A stretch of DNA of 64,000 nt, taken from assembly GCA_035943635.1 (NCBI GenBank), contig DASZBX010000043.1, forward strand, positions 13,847 to 77,846. Direction: 5' to 3'. Shown here in pieces: positions 1-8,012 of this stretch. A model generated the notes under the pieces. The model was not told the origin of the DNA. It did no database searches and worked only from the letters and a program-made list of their open reading frames with translations. How positions within the stretch are numbered: the first letter of the stretch is position 1; each line of letters begins with the position of its first letter. This DNA is from DASZBX01 sp035943635. Lineage in GTDB: Bacteria > Actinomycetota > Actinomycetes > Streptomycetales > Catenulisporaceae. A program made the position numbers and the translations under genes.

Positions 1-15
1 GGTGGCGGCTGTCAT
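1..15 (-). CDS. start of a gene running off the left edge (partial)
   Basis: A minus-strand ATG at 15 is followed by codons for M-T-A-A-T before the window ends. A good Shine-Dalgarno sequence (AAGGAAG, 27 down to 21) lies five bases upstream of the ATG. Nothing can be said about the product. It would be transcribed in the same direction as the relE-like gene at 108-365. Confidence 0.35.
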
Positions 16-107
16 GATCGCTTCCTTGCGTGCTCGGCGTGGTTCGGGCTCAACGACCAAGGATAGTCGCTATCCGCAGCCGGATGGTTTCCCTGGCGGT
101 CCGGACG

Positions 108-365
108 CTATCCGGCTCGGCCGATGTGAATCACGCTGACCCGGGCAAGCTCATCGTCGATGACGGCCATGACGCGGTAGAAACCGACGTGCAGACGTAC
201 TGCGTCCGGCCCATAGGGGAATGCGCCGACAGGCCGGGGGTCGGCGGCGAGCGTTTCGATCCGCGTCAGCACCAGGGCGATGCCTTCAGGATCGATTTTG
301 GCCAGGAACGCCGCCTGTTCCAGAGCGTCTCTTTCGACGTCGACCGTGTATCGGACTGCGCTCAT
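108..365 (-). CDS. RelE/ParE-family toxin
   Basis: An 85-residue protein with the compact RelE/ParE fold pattern: an N-terminal strand (VRYTVDVERDALEQA), a helical segment with ETLAADPRPVG, then the C-terminal strands FYRVMAVIDDELARVSVIHIG. The length is normal for the family. RelE toxins cleave mRNA at the ribosome, while ParE toxins target gyrase; the sequence alone does not decide between them. Its start overlaps the stop of the upstream Phd-like antitoxin by four bases, the usual antitoxin-first arrangement that keeps toxin translation coupled to antitoxin translation. A perfect GGATAG/CTATCC hairpin at 61-75 lies just downstream and may help end the transcript. Confidence 0.85.
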   Translation of the reverse strand: MSAVRYTVDVERDALEQAAFLAKIDPEGIALVLTRIETLAADPRPVGAFPYGPDAVRLHVGFYRVMAVIDDELARVSVIHIGRAG

Positions 366-610
366 CGCGGGATGCCCAGGGTTTCCCTGACCTCGTCCAT
401 GCTGTGCGTGACCAGCGCGCCTTCGGCCTTCTTGCGCAGGTAGCGCTCGTAGGCCAAGGCTTCCTGGAGCTCGATTATGGCTTCCGGGTGCACGATCGCG
501 GCAATCGGGTGACCGTGATCGGTGAGGTAGACGGGTTCGTGCGTCGCCGCCGCCGTGCGGACAAGCGCGCCGAGGGATGCACGGGCTTCAGTGATCGTCA
601 CATTAGTCAC
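362..610 (-). CDS. Phd/YefM-family antitoxin
   Basis: An 82-residue antitoxin. The N-terminal half (NVTITEARASLGALVRTA, then EPVYLTDHGHPIAAIV) is the characteristic Phd/YefM DNA-binding and dimer fold. The C-terminal half is helical and charged and would wrap the toxin. It is the first gene of a two-gene minus-strand operon with the RelE/ParE toxin. Phd/YefM proteins repress their own promoter as a complex with the toxin. The 160-base divergent region upstream carries several inverted repeats that are candidate operators. Confidence 0.85.
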   Translation of the reverse strand: MTNVTITEARASLGALVRTAAATHEPVYLTDHGHPIAAIVHPEAIIELQEALAYERYLRKKAEGALVTHSMDEVRETLGIPR

Positions 611-646
611 GTAGGAAAGTGTACACAGACTGTACAGTTTCCTGAA

Positions 647-691
647 CTAATGCTCGCGGGCCGGAGAGCATTAGCACAAGTCGAACTTGTG
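647..691. promoter_or_regulatory. paired palindromes between two toxin-antitoxin operons
   Basis: Two perfect inverted repeats lie side by side. CTAATGCTC (647-655) pairs with GAGCATTAG (666-674), and CACAAGT (675-681) pairs with ACTTGTG (685-691). They sit in the divergent region between the Phd/RelE operon and the MazE/MazF operon. Their position fits binding sites for one or both antitoxin-toxin complexes. Assignment to a particular repressor is inference. Confidence 0.5.
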
Positions 692-747
692 TGCAGGTAA
701 ACCTCCTGAAAATCATCAGATTCAGGGAATGTGGCCGGTGAAGTTGT

Positions 748-766
748 GTATACATTTCGGTATACT
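748..766 (+). promoter_or_regulatory. mazE promoter -10 with GTATAC operator repeats
   Basis: GTATAC occurs at 748-753 and again at 760-765, twelve bases apart. The second copy overlaps a near-ideal -10 hexamer, TATACT (761-766). The mazE ATG follows at 773, so transcription would start at or next to the start codon and give a leaderless mRNA. Repressor bound to the GTATAC copies would cover the -10 element, consistent with autoregulation. Confidence 0.5.
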
Positions 767-772
767 GGCACC

Positions 773-1015
773 ATGGGAACCGTGATGATCAGAGTCGACG
801 AGAAGGTACGGGACACCGCCGCCCGGTTGGCCCGCGAACAGAACACGACGATTGCGGAGGTGGTCGGTATGGCCATAGAGCGTGCCAGGAGAGACCACTT
901 CTGGGACCAGCTCGAGGCGTCCGAGGCGGCGATGACGCCGGAGCAGCGGGCCGAGGACGAGGCCGAGCGCGCCCTGTGGGACGTGACGCTCGCAGATGGT
1001 CTGGAGGACGAATGA
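773..1015 (+). CDS. ribbon-helix-helix antitoxin (MazE-like)
   Basis: An 80-residue protein starting MGTVMIRVDEKVRDTAARLA, the short strand plus two helices of a ribbon-helix-helix DNA-binding antitoxin, followed by an acidic C-terminal tail (about residues 45-80) of the kind that neutralises MazF. The ATG at 773 is preferred over an upstream GTG at 731 because the likely -10 element (761-766) lies between them. Its stop overlaps the start of the MazF gene by four bases (ATGA), so the two are translationally coupled. As in other MazEF pairs, the antitoxin probably represses its own promoter. Confidence 0.8.
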   Translation: MGTVMIRVDEKVRDTAARLAREQNTTIAEVVGMAIERARRDHFWDQLEASEAAMTPEQRAEDEAERALWDVTLADGLEDE

Positions 1016-1359
1016 GCAACACCCCGGTCGAAATGGGAGAGGTGTTCCTGGTCGACTTCGGCGAACCGGTCGGCCACGAACAGGGCTGCCGGCGCCCAGC
1101 CGTCGTAGTCAGTCCGCGCCGGTTCAACAAGATGATGAGCGGCAACGCCATGGTGGTGCCGCTGACCACGAAGGACCACGGAAAGCGCAGTCACATCCGG
1201 CTCGACCACACGGCTGCCGGACTGGATTGGCCGAGCCTGGCCAGGTGCGAGGATCTGCGGAACGTCTCGCAGAAGCGCTTCAGCCGATTCCTGGGCAAGG
1301 TCACGGCCGATGACCTGCACGTGATTCGGGAGACAGTGCGAATCCTGCTCGACATCTAA
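1012..1359 (+). CDS. mazF: MazF/PemK-family mRNA interferase toxin
   Basis: A 115-residue toxin with the PemK/MazF hallmarks: GEVFLVDFGEP near the N-terminus, a conserved arginine followed by hydrophobic strands (CRRPAVVVSPRRFN), VVPLTTKD in the middle and LARCEDLRNVSQKRF near the C-terminus. MazF toxins are ribosome-independent, sequence-specific endoribonucleases. It is co-transcribed with the overlapping antitoxin at 773-1015. It ends 45 bases before the convergent rodA stop. Confidence 0.88.
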   Translation: MSNTPVEMGEVFLVDFGEPVGHEQGCRRPAVVVSPRRFNKMMSGNAMVVPLTTKDHGKRSHIRLDHTAAGLDWPSLARCEDLRNVSQKRFSRFLGKVTADDLHVIRETVRILLDI

Positions 1360-1404
1360 AGCCGGTCGCAGTGTTGGGCGCTCCACTCGGACGCGGCGAC
1401 GCGG

Positions 1405-2724
1405 TCAGAACCGCGCCTGAGTGGACCTCAGCCGCACGTTCTCCAACAGTCCGATCGCGATGAAGTTGGCGAACATGGACGAGCCGCCGTAGGAGACGAA
1501 CGGGAGCGGGATGCCGGCGACGGGCATGATGCCCAGGGTCATGCCGATGTTCTCGAAGCTCTGGAAGCCGAACCAGCAGACCACGCCGGCCGAGATCAGC
1601 AGCGGGAAGGTCTGGGTGGCGGCCCGGGCGATCAGACAGGCGCGCCAGAGCAGGACGGCGAACAGGCCGATCACCAGCAGGCCGCCGACCAGGCCGGTCT
1701 CCTCGCCGATCACGGTGAACACGAAGTCGGTCTGCTGTTCCGGGACGAACTGGCCGTTGGTCTGGGCGCCGTGGAACAGGCCCTGGCCGAAGATGCCGCC
1801 GGAGCCGATCGCCAGGCGGGCCTGGTGGGTGTTGTAGCCGACGCCCTGCGGGTCGAGGTTGGGGTCGGCGAAGGCGGCGAAGCGGTTGATCTGGTGCTGG
1901 GCCAGCAGGTGGAACTTGACCACCAGGAACACCAGCGGGCCGCCGACGCCGCAGATCAGGGCGAGCACGCGCAGGCGCAGCCCGGCCACGACGACCATGC
2001 CGGCCAGGGTGGCGACCAGGACCATCGTGGTGCCCAGGTCCGGCAGCAGGGCGATCACGCCCATCGGCACGGCGGCCGCGGCCAGGGCGATCAGCAGCTG
2101 CCGGGGGCCGGGGGCCGCGTCGCGGTCGGTGCGGGAGATCCGGGCGGCGGCCTCGCGGCGGCGCTGGCGGGCCGGGGTGCCGGGCATGGTCGGCCGGGCG
2201 GGCAGGGCGGACAGGCCGCTGCGGGTCTGCACCGTGGGCCGCTGGGCCAGGATCATCGCCGCGGCCATCACCACGCCGACCTTGGCGAACTCGGCCGGCT
2301 GGATCGAGAAGCCGCCGCCGAGCTCGATCCAGGACCGGGCGCCGTTGACCACGGAGCCCAGCGGGGAGAGCACCGCGAGCAGGCCGACCAGGGACAGCAG
2401 GTAGATCACCGGGGTGATCGCGCGCAGCCTGCGGTGGTCGAGCATCGAGACCGCGAAGGAGAGCACGACCCCGATGGCCAGGTTCAGCAGGTGCCGCTTG
2501 AAGAAGTACTGCGGGTCCCCGCCGTCCAGGGCGCTGCGGTTGCGGGTGGCCGACCAGACGAAGACCGAGCCGAGCAGGCCGAGCGCGAGGGCGGAGCCGA
2601 ACAGCGGCCAGTCGTAGCGGCGCAGGGTGCCGCCGCGGCCGACCGAGGCCCGAGCCCTGGCCGCGGCGCCCTCGGGCTCGCCGAGGGCGATCGCGGGTAC
2701 GCCCGCCGTCTCGCCGATGATCAT
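1405..2724 (-). CDS. rodA: RodA-type SEDS peptidoglycan glycosyltransferase
   Basis: A 439-residue polytopic membrane protein of the SEDS family. It polymerises lipid II into glycan strands together with its cognate class B PBP. SEDS signatures include NGARSWI (about 127-133), the PDLGTTMV motif with the conserved Asp at about 229, and the C-terminal GIPLPFVSYGGSSM. An extra hydrophilic, arginine-rich segment at about 161-209 interrupts two membrane helices and should be a cytoplasmic loop. Its ATG overlaps the stop of the PBP2 gene (ATGA), so the two are translationally coupled. It is the last gene of the mreB-mreC-mreD-PBP2-rodA operon, the same order as the Streptomyces spore-wall cluster. 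Confidence 0.93.
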   Translation of the reverse strand: MIIGETAGVPAIALGEPEGAAARARASVGRGGTLRRYDWPLFGSALALGLLGSVFVWSATRNRSALDGGDPQYFFKRHLLNLAIGVVLSFAVSMLDHRRLRAITPVIYLLSLVGLLAVLSPLGSVVNGARSWIELGGGFSIQPAEFAKVGVVMAAAMILAQRPTVQTRSGLSALPARPTMPGTPARQRRREAAARISRTDRDAAPGPRQLLIALAAAAVPMGVIALLPDLGTTMVLVATLAGMVVVAGLRLRVLALICGVGGPLVFLVVKFHLLAQHQINRFAAFADPNLDPQGVGYNTHQARLAIGSGGIFGQGLFHGAQTNGQFVPEQQTDFVFTVIGEETGLVGGLLVIGLFAVLLWRACLIARAATQTFPLLISAGVVCWFGFQSFENIGMTLGIMPVAGIPLPFVSYGGSSMFANFIAIGLLENVRLRSTQARF

Positions 2725-5039
2725 GCTTTCGCCCCGATCAGTCCGGTCAGCTGGATGTTGCGTTCGGGTCGGAACAGGCTCTGCTGCAAGGCGGCGTCGA
2801 TCGGGGCGGACGGCGCGGCACCGTGGCTGCGGCTCCCGTCGGTCACCTGCTCGGCGGCCTGGTAGGCGGCGGCGTCCGCGGCCGGGTCGAGCGGCTCCTG
2901 ATAGCTGAAACTGGCCGGGGCCGCGGGCGCGCCCGGACCGGGCACCGCGGTCTGCACCGCGCCGGGCAGTGGCGGCAGCATGGTCGGCGGGGTGGGCAGC
3001 AGGGCCGCGGCGGGCACGACCTTGCCCTTCTGCACGCCGTACATCGCCGCCTCGATCGCCTCGACCGCCGGGCCGGAGGTCAGCGCGCCCTGCCCGGCCT
3101 GGGAGACCTCCATCGCGACCACGTACTGCGGGTGGTTGGCCGGCAGGAAGGAGGTGAAGACCGAGGTGGCGTCCGTGCCGTACACGTCGGCGGTACCGGT
3201 CTTGGCGCCGACCGGGATCACGTTCTGCGGCCAGCCGCCGTAGACCCCGGAGGCGGTGCCCTCCTGGGCCACGCCCTCGAAGGCGTTGATCAGGAAGGCG
3301 TCGGTGGCCGGGGAGATCGGCACGTGTTCGGTGATCTTCGGCGCGTAGGTGGACACGACGTGCCCGTCCGGGGCGACCAGGGCCTTCTCCAGGTGCGGCT
3401 GGTAGACCGTGCCGCCGTTGGCGATGGCCGCGTAGACCTGGGCCAGCTGGAGCGGGGTGACCAGGATGCCGCCCTGGCCGATCGCCTCGATGATGGCGTC
3501 GCCGCCGCGGAACTGGTAGCCGTCCTGGCAGTTCTCGGAGGCGACCTGCTTGAGGTACAGCGCCCGGGCCGGGTCGGTGGCCTGCACGTCCGGGAACCCG
3601 GTCTGCGCCTGGGAGCACCAGACGTCCTTGTTCTGCTGCCAGGTGGTCAGCTTCTCCTGCCGGGTCTGGATGTCCCCGGCGGCCTCCCCGGGCAGGTCCA
3701 GGCCGGTGGGTTTGCCCAGGCCGTAGGCCTTGGCCATGGTCTGGACCGGGTCGAGCGGGTGGGCGACCGGCTTGTTGCCGCCGTCCTTGAGCCACATGTC
3801 GTAGGCGACCCGGTAGAACACGGTGTCGCAGGAGACCTCGATCGCCTGCTTGAGCGTGATCGGGCCGTAGGCCTCGCCCTCGAAGTTGTGGAACGGCGCG
3901 CCGCCGGCCGAGAAGGTGGTCGAGCAGTCGTAGATCCCGTTGGCCGGGAAGCCGTCCTGGAGCATGGCCGAGGTGGTCACGCCCTTGAACGTCGAGCCGG
4001 GCGCGAACTGGCCCTGGTAGGCGCGGTCGAGCAGCGGGGTGCCGGCGTTGGGGTCGATCAGGTGGGCGTAGTCCTGGGAGCTGATGCCGCCGGACCACAC
4101 GGTCGGGCTGTAGGTCGGGTAGGTCGCCATCGCGATCACGGCGCCGGTGTTGACGTCCATCACCACCACGGCGCCGGAGTCGGCCTTGTAGGGGCCGTTG
4201 TCCCCGGCCCGGCCGCGGGCGGCCAGGATCGCGGCGGACAGCTGCTGTTCGGCCACGGCCTGCACCTTGGAGTCCAGCGTGGTGATCAGGTCGTCGCCGG
4301 GCATGGAGGGGTTGTCGGCGACGGTGCGCACGGCGTGGCCGAGGTTGTCGACCGCGACCTTCTGCACGCCGGTCGTGCCGCGCAGCTGGGTGTCGTAGCT
4401 CGATTCCAGGCCGGCCCGGCCGACCAGGTCGGTGGGCTGGAAGGCGGAGTTCGGCGCGTCGAGTTCGGTCGGGGTGACCGGGGAGAGGTAGCCGAGGATC
4501 TGCGCGGCGGTGATCCCGTTCGGCGAGGGGTAGGTGCGGTCGGCGATCGGGGTGACCGCGATGCCGGGGTACTTCTCGCGTTCCTCCATCAGCTGCACGG
4601 CGTTGCTGACCGGCACGTCCGCGGCGATCGGGACCGGCTGGTAGGGCGATCCGGCCCAGCAGGGCTTGCTCACCGTGGCCGAGCAGAGCCGGGCGTTCTG
4701 GGCCAGTTCGGTCTCGGGCACGCCGAGCGCGGCGGCGACCTTGGTGAGCACGGCTTTGCCGCCGTCCGGCTGGGTGCTCAGGGTGCTCATGTCGGCGGTG
4801 ACCTCCAACACGGTGGTGTTGGCGACCAGCGGCACGCCCTTGTCGTCGAGGATGTCGCCGCGGACCGCGGGGGTGGCCACGATCCGCAGGTCGTTGGCGG
4901 CGGCCGCGGCCTGGAACTGGCTGCCGCTGTGCACCTGGAGGTACCACAGCCGGGCGCCGAGGGTCGCCAGCAGCGCCACCGCCAGCACCTGGACCAGGGC
5001 GAGCCGGGTCCGGGAGACGTTCATGGTCCGCCCGTTCAT
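2721..5039 (-). CDS. mrdA: penicillin-binding protein 2, class B transpeptidase
   Basis: A 772-residue bifunctional-fold PBP with one N-terminal membrane anchor (about 12-33), a dimerisation/pedestal region with VRGDILDDKG, and a transpeptidase domain. The active-site motif is GSTFK, with the nucleophile Ser at about 349. The second motif is SCDT, the SxD variant usual for PBP2 and not a defect. The third motif is KTGTAD. It crosslinks peptidoglycan and partners with RodA, whose gene overlaps its stop. The start lies six bases after the mreD stop; a second ATG five codons in (5024) is also possible. A Pro/Ala-rich C-terminal tail of about 90 residues follows the catalytic domain. Confidence 0.93.
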   Translation of the reverse strand: MNGRTMNVSRTRLALVQVLAVALLATLGARLWYLQVHSGSQFQAAAAANDLRIVATPAVRGDILDDKGVPLVANTTVLEVTADMSTLSTQPDGGKAVLTKVAAALGVPETELAQNARLCSATVSKPCWAGSPYQPVPIAADVPVSNAVQLMEEREKYPGIAVTPIADRTYPSPNGITAAQILGYLSPVTPTELDAPNSAFQPTDLVGRAGLESSYDTQLRGTTGVQKVAVDNLGHAVRTVADNPSMPGDDLITTLDSKVQAVAEQQLSAAILAARGRAGDNGPYKADSGAVVVMDVNTGAVIAMATYPTYSPTVWSGGISSQDYAHLIDPNAGTPLLDRAYQGQFAPGSTFKGVTTSAMLQDGFPANGIYDCSTTFSAGGAPFHNFEGEAYGPITLKQAIEVSCDTVFYRVAYDMWLKDGGNKPVAHPLDPVQTMAKAYGLGKPTGLDLPGEAAGDIQTRQEKLTTWQQNKDVWCSQAQTGFPDVQATDPARALYLKQVASENCQDGYQFRGGDAIIEAIGQGGILVTPLQLAQVYAAIANGGTVYQPHLEKALVAPDGHVVSTYAPKITEHVPISPATDAFLINAFEGVAQEGTASGVYGGWPQNVIPVGAKTGTADVYGTDATSVFTSFLPANHPQYVVAMEVSQAGQGALTSGPAVEAIEAAMYGVQKGKVVPAAALLPTPPTMLPPLPGAVQTAVPGPGAPAAPASFSYQEPLDPAADAAAYQAAEQVTDGSRSHGAAPSAPIDAALQQSLFRPERNIQLTGLIGAKA

Positions 5040-5045
5040 CGCGGA

Positions 5046-6035
5046 TCAGCCTGCTTCCGGGTGCTGGAACGCGCGGACGGTCCCGCGCGCAGGGAGGTCG
5101 GGGGCGGCCGGGTCGTGCTGCTCGGGGGCCGGGTGGTCTTGGCCGGCCTCGGTTCGCGGCGGATCGTCGTGCGCGGCGTGCTCGTGGGCCGGGTGGGCGT
5201 GCTCGGGCCGGGTGTGGTCCGGGTGCGCGTGGCCGGGGTGGGTGTGGGCGGAGGGCTGGTGGGCCGCCGGCGCGGTGTGCGCGGGCTGCGGGCGCACCGG
5301 ATGAGCGGTCTGACGTGCCGCGCTGCCGAGCGGCCGGACGCCCGCGGTGGCCACCGCGCCGCGGAACGTGACCCCTTCGTACGGTCCGTAGCCGCCCGCG
5401 GCGTAGTCCCCGCCGGCCGAGGCCGGGCCGGCGTACGGATCGCCGACCGGGGCCAGCACCTGCGCGCCCGGGTTCTGCGAGGTGCGGGCCAGCCGGGCGA
5501 TCCCGGGCACCACGATCGGCGTGGCGACGGCCGTGTACAGCCCGGCCGCGCCGGCCGCGGTGAGCAGGCCGGCCCGGGTGATCCCGCCGCCGTCGCCGAG
5601 CACGGTGCCCAGCAGCGCGTTGCCGAGCACCGCCGCCCCGGCGTAGATCCCGGCCAGGATGCAGGTGCGCAGCGCGGAGGTGCGCACCTCGCTGCCGGTC
5701 CGCCCGGCCAGCGCGCCGACGCAGGTCAGCAGGAGCGCGTGCCGGCCGGCCGCGTCCACCGAGGGCGGGGCCAGGTCCACGGCCAGCCCGGCCGCGAACC
5801 CGGTCACCGCGCCGCCGGTCGGGCCCCAGGCCGCGGCGAACCCGAGCACCACCAGCAGGACCAGGTCCGGCCCGGCGTGCGGCAGGTGCAGCCGCGGGGC
5901 CACGGAGACCTGCGCGGCCAGGGCCAGGATCACCGCGGCGGCGGGCAGGAGGGTCCGCAGCACGCCGCGGATCAGCGGATTGGACCGGAACGTGCGCGGA
6001 TGCAGGGTCGTGGTGCTCACGGGATCGATACTCAT
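5046..6035 (-). CDS. mreD: MreD membrane protein with histidine-rich C-terminal tail
   Basis: A 329-residue protein, against roughly 160-220 for ordinary MreD. Residues about 20-190 are hydrophobic, with several membrane helices and the MreD-type stretch GPDLVLLVVLGFAAAWGP. After about residue 195 the protein becomes soluble. From about 238 to the end it is dominated by His, Pro and Ala in short repeats such as HPGHAHPDH and HEHAAHDD. The basic role is scaffolding of the MreBCD-RodA-PBP2 wall-elongation complex in the membrane. The tail is unusual; a metal-binding or protein-binding role is inference. It lies 44 bases after mreC and 6 bases before PBP2. Confidence 0.88.
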   Translation of the reverse strand: MSIDPVSTTTLHPRTFRSNPLIRGVLRTLLPAAAVILALAAQVSVAPRLHLPHAGPDLVLLVVLGFAAAWGPTGGAVTGFAAGLAVDLAPPSVDAAGRHALLLTCVGALAGRTGSEVRTSALRTCILAGIYAGAAVLGNALLGTVLGDGGGITRAGLLTAAGAAGLYTAVATPIVVPGIARLARTSQNPGAQVLAPVGDPYAGPASAGGDYAAGGYGPYEGVTFRGAVATAGVRPLGSAARQTAHPVRPQPAHTAPAAHQPSAHTHPGHAHPDHTRPEHAHPAHEHAAHDDPPRTEAGQDHPAPEQHDPAAPDLPARGTVRAFQHPEAG

Positions 6036-6079
6036 GGGGTCTTTCGGTCCACCTCGCCGGGGTCGCTGAAGGTCGGGTG

Positions 6080-6952
6080 CTATCCGGCCGGCGGGACCAG
6101 GGTGTCCCGGGGGTCGGTGCGCGGGGGCTGGACCACCACGCCGACCGTGTCCGCGCTGGTCGTGTCCACAGAGGGGGTGACCAGCACGGTCTTGGTCAGC
6201 GCGCCCGGGGTGGAGAGCACCTGGCGGACCGTGCCGACCGGGATGCCGGGCACGTACGGGGTGCCGTCGGCCGAGCCGAGGGTGACCAGGGCCTGGCCGG
6301 GTTTGACCGCGGTGGCCGGGTCGAGGAACTGCACCCGCAGGGTGTGCGGGTCCTGGCCGACCGCGGTGCCGATCTCGCCGGAGCCGGCCAGCCGGACCCC
6401 GACCGTGCAGGACGGGTCGATCGCGAGCAGCACGGTCGAGGTGTCCGGGCCGACGCTGGTGGTCCGCCCGACCAGGCCGTCGCCGTCGAGCACGGTCTGG
6501 TCCGGGCGCACCCCGTCCCGGCTGCCGGAGTCGATCGTGGCCGACCAGGTGCCGTCCTGGAGCGGTTCGAGGGCGACCAGCCGGGCCGGCACGGTGCCCA
6601 TCTGGGCGAGGGCGACCAGGTGCAGCAGCTTGTCCAGCTGGCCGGCCCGGGTCTGGGCCTGGGCGCCGGTCTCGGCCTGGCCGCGCAGGTTCGCCACCTG
6701 GGCGCTGAGCGCGGCGATCTGCTGCCGGTCGGCGCTGGAGTGGCCCCAGCCGGTGAGCAGGGAGTCGGCCGAGCCGACCAGGCCGGAGCCGGCCCGTTCG
6801 ACCGGGCCGAGCACCGTGGCGCCGACCTCGCGGGCCTTGCCCAGCAGGGTGCCGGAGTCGTCGCGGGAGCTGCGCGCGTCGACCGTGATCAGGGCGAAGG
6901 CGGCCAGCAGCAGTCCGGACAGGACCAGCCGGGTCCGCTTGGAGTCCCGCAT
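6080..6952 (-). CDS. mreC: MreC rod-shape/spore-wall protein
   Basis: A 290-residue bitopic protein. One N-terminal membrane helix (about 8-24) is followed by a coiled-coil region (about 75-115, with ADRQQIAALSAQVANL) and the beta-rich MreC domain, containing SRDGVRPDQTVLDGDGLVG and later the GTPYVPGIPVGTV stretch typical of MreC. It sits outside the membrane and links MreB/MreD to the synthetic enzymes RodA and PBP2. The ATG at 6952 has AGGAG eight bases upstream. It is second in the operon, 34 bases after mreB. Confidence 0.93.
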   Translation of the reverse strand: MRDSKRTRLVLSGLLLAAFALITVDARSSRDDSGTLLGKAREVGATVLGPVERAGSGLVGSADSLLTGWGHSSADRQQIAALSAQVANLRGQAETGAQAQTRAGQLDKLLHLVALAQMGTVPARLVALEPLQDGTWSATIDSGSRDGVRPDQTVLDGDGLVGRTTSVGPDTSTVLLAIDPSCTVGVRLAGSGEIGTAVGQDPHTLRVQFLDPATAVKPGQALVTLGSADGTPYVPGIPVGTVRQVLSTPGALTKTVLVTPSVDTTSADTVGVVVQPPRTDPRDTLVPPAG

Positions 6953-6986
6953 ATGGCAGACTCCTGATCCATTGCCGGGGCCACGG

Positions 6987-8012
6987 CTAGCGCCTGCTGT
7001 GCGCGCCGAGGACCGGCTGCAGCGCGTCGAAGTCGTCCACGCAGCGGCCGGAGCCGAGCACCACCGAGTTCAGCGGGTTCTCCGCGATCAGCACCGGCAT
7101 CCCGGTCTCCCTGCGCAGCCGCGAGTCCAGTCCGCGCAGCAGGGCGCCGCCGCCGGTCAGCACGATGCCGCGGTCCATGATGTCGCCGGACAGTTCCGGC
7201 GGGCACTTGTCCAGGGTGTCCTTGACCGCGTCCAGGATCGCGGTGACCGGCTCCTCCAGGGCCCGGCGGATCTCGGTGGAGGTCAGCACGATCACCTTGG
7301 GCAGGCCGGAGACCAGGTCCCGGCCGCGCACCTCGGCGTGCAGCTCGGAGTCCTCGTCGTCGGCCGAGCCGATGGTGATCTTCAGCTCCTCGGCGGTGCG
7401 TTCGCCGAGCAGCATCGAGTACTCCTTCTTGGCGTACTGGATGATCGCGTTGTCCAGTTCGTCGCCCGCGGTGCGGATGGAGGAGGCGGTGACGATGCCG
7501 GCGTAGGAGATGACCGCGACCTCGGTGGTGCCGCCGCCGATGTCGACCACCATGTTGCCGGTGGCCTCCTGGATCGGCAGCCCGGCGCCGATCGCGGCGG
7601 CCATCGGCTCCTCGATCAGGTGCACCTGGCGGGCTCCGGCCGCGTCCGCGGCGTCCTCGACCGCGCGCCGCTCGACCCCGGTGATCCCGCTCGGCACGCA
7701 GATGACCACCCGGGGCTGGGCCAGCAGGCGGCGGTGGTGCACCTTGCGGATGAAGTACCGCAGCATCCGTTCGGCGATCTCGAAGTCCGCGATCACCCCG
7801 TCCTTCAGCGGCCGGATCGCCACGATGTTGCCGGGGGTGCGGCCCATCATCTTCTTCGCCTCGGTACCCACGGCGAGCACCGCGCCGTTGTGCGTGTTGA
7901 CCGCCACGACCGAGGGTTCGTTGAGCACGATCCCCTTGCCCCGCACGTAAACCAGTGTGTTCGCGGTGCCCAGATCCACCGCGATGTCCCGCCCGACGAC
8001 CGACATGCCCAT
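6987..8012 (-). CDS. mreB: MreB actin-like cytoskeletal protein
   Basis: A 341-residue actin-fold ATPase. The phosphate-1 motif DLGTANTLVYV lies near the N-terminus, DIGGGTTEVAVIS is the phosphate-2 motif, and GIVLTGGGALLRGLD is the adenosine motif. MreB filaments organise lateral wall synthesis; in Streptomyces this cluster mainly serves spore-wall formation. The ATG at 8012 is chosen because a GGAAGG ribosome-binding site lies about 11 bases upstream and the protein then begins with the conserved N-terminus; a second ATG two codons in (8006) is equally plausible. It is the first gene of the mre operon and is divergent from the AfsR-like regulator. Confidence 0.95.
   Translation of the reverse strand: MGMSVVGRDIAVDLGTANTLVYVRGKGIVLNEPSVVAVNTHNGAVLAVGTEAKKMMGRTPGNIVAIRPLKDGVIADFEIAERMLRYFIRKVHHRRLLAQPRVVICVPSGITGVERRAVEDAADAAGARQVHLIEEPMAAAIGAGLPIQEATGNMVVDIGGGTTEVAVISYAGIVTASSIRTAGDELDNAIIQYAKKEYSMLLGERTAEELKITIGSADDEDSELHAEVRGRDLVSGLPKVIVLTSTEIRRALEEPVTAILDAVKDTLDKCPPELSGDIMDRGIVLTGGGALLRGLDSRLRRETGMPVLIAENPLNSVVLGSGRCVDDFDALQPVLGAHSRR

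Noticed and set aside
3780..3840. SCDT instead of SxN in the second active-site motif of PBP2
   Set aside because: The SxD form is normal for PBP2-type enzymes, so this is not an anomaly.
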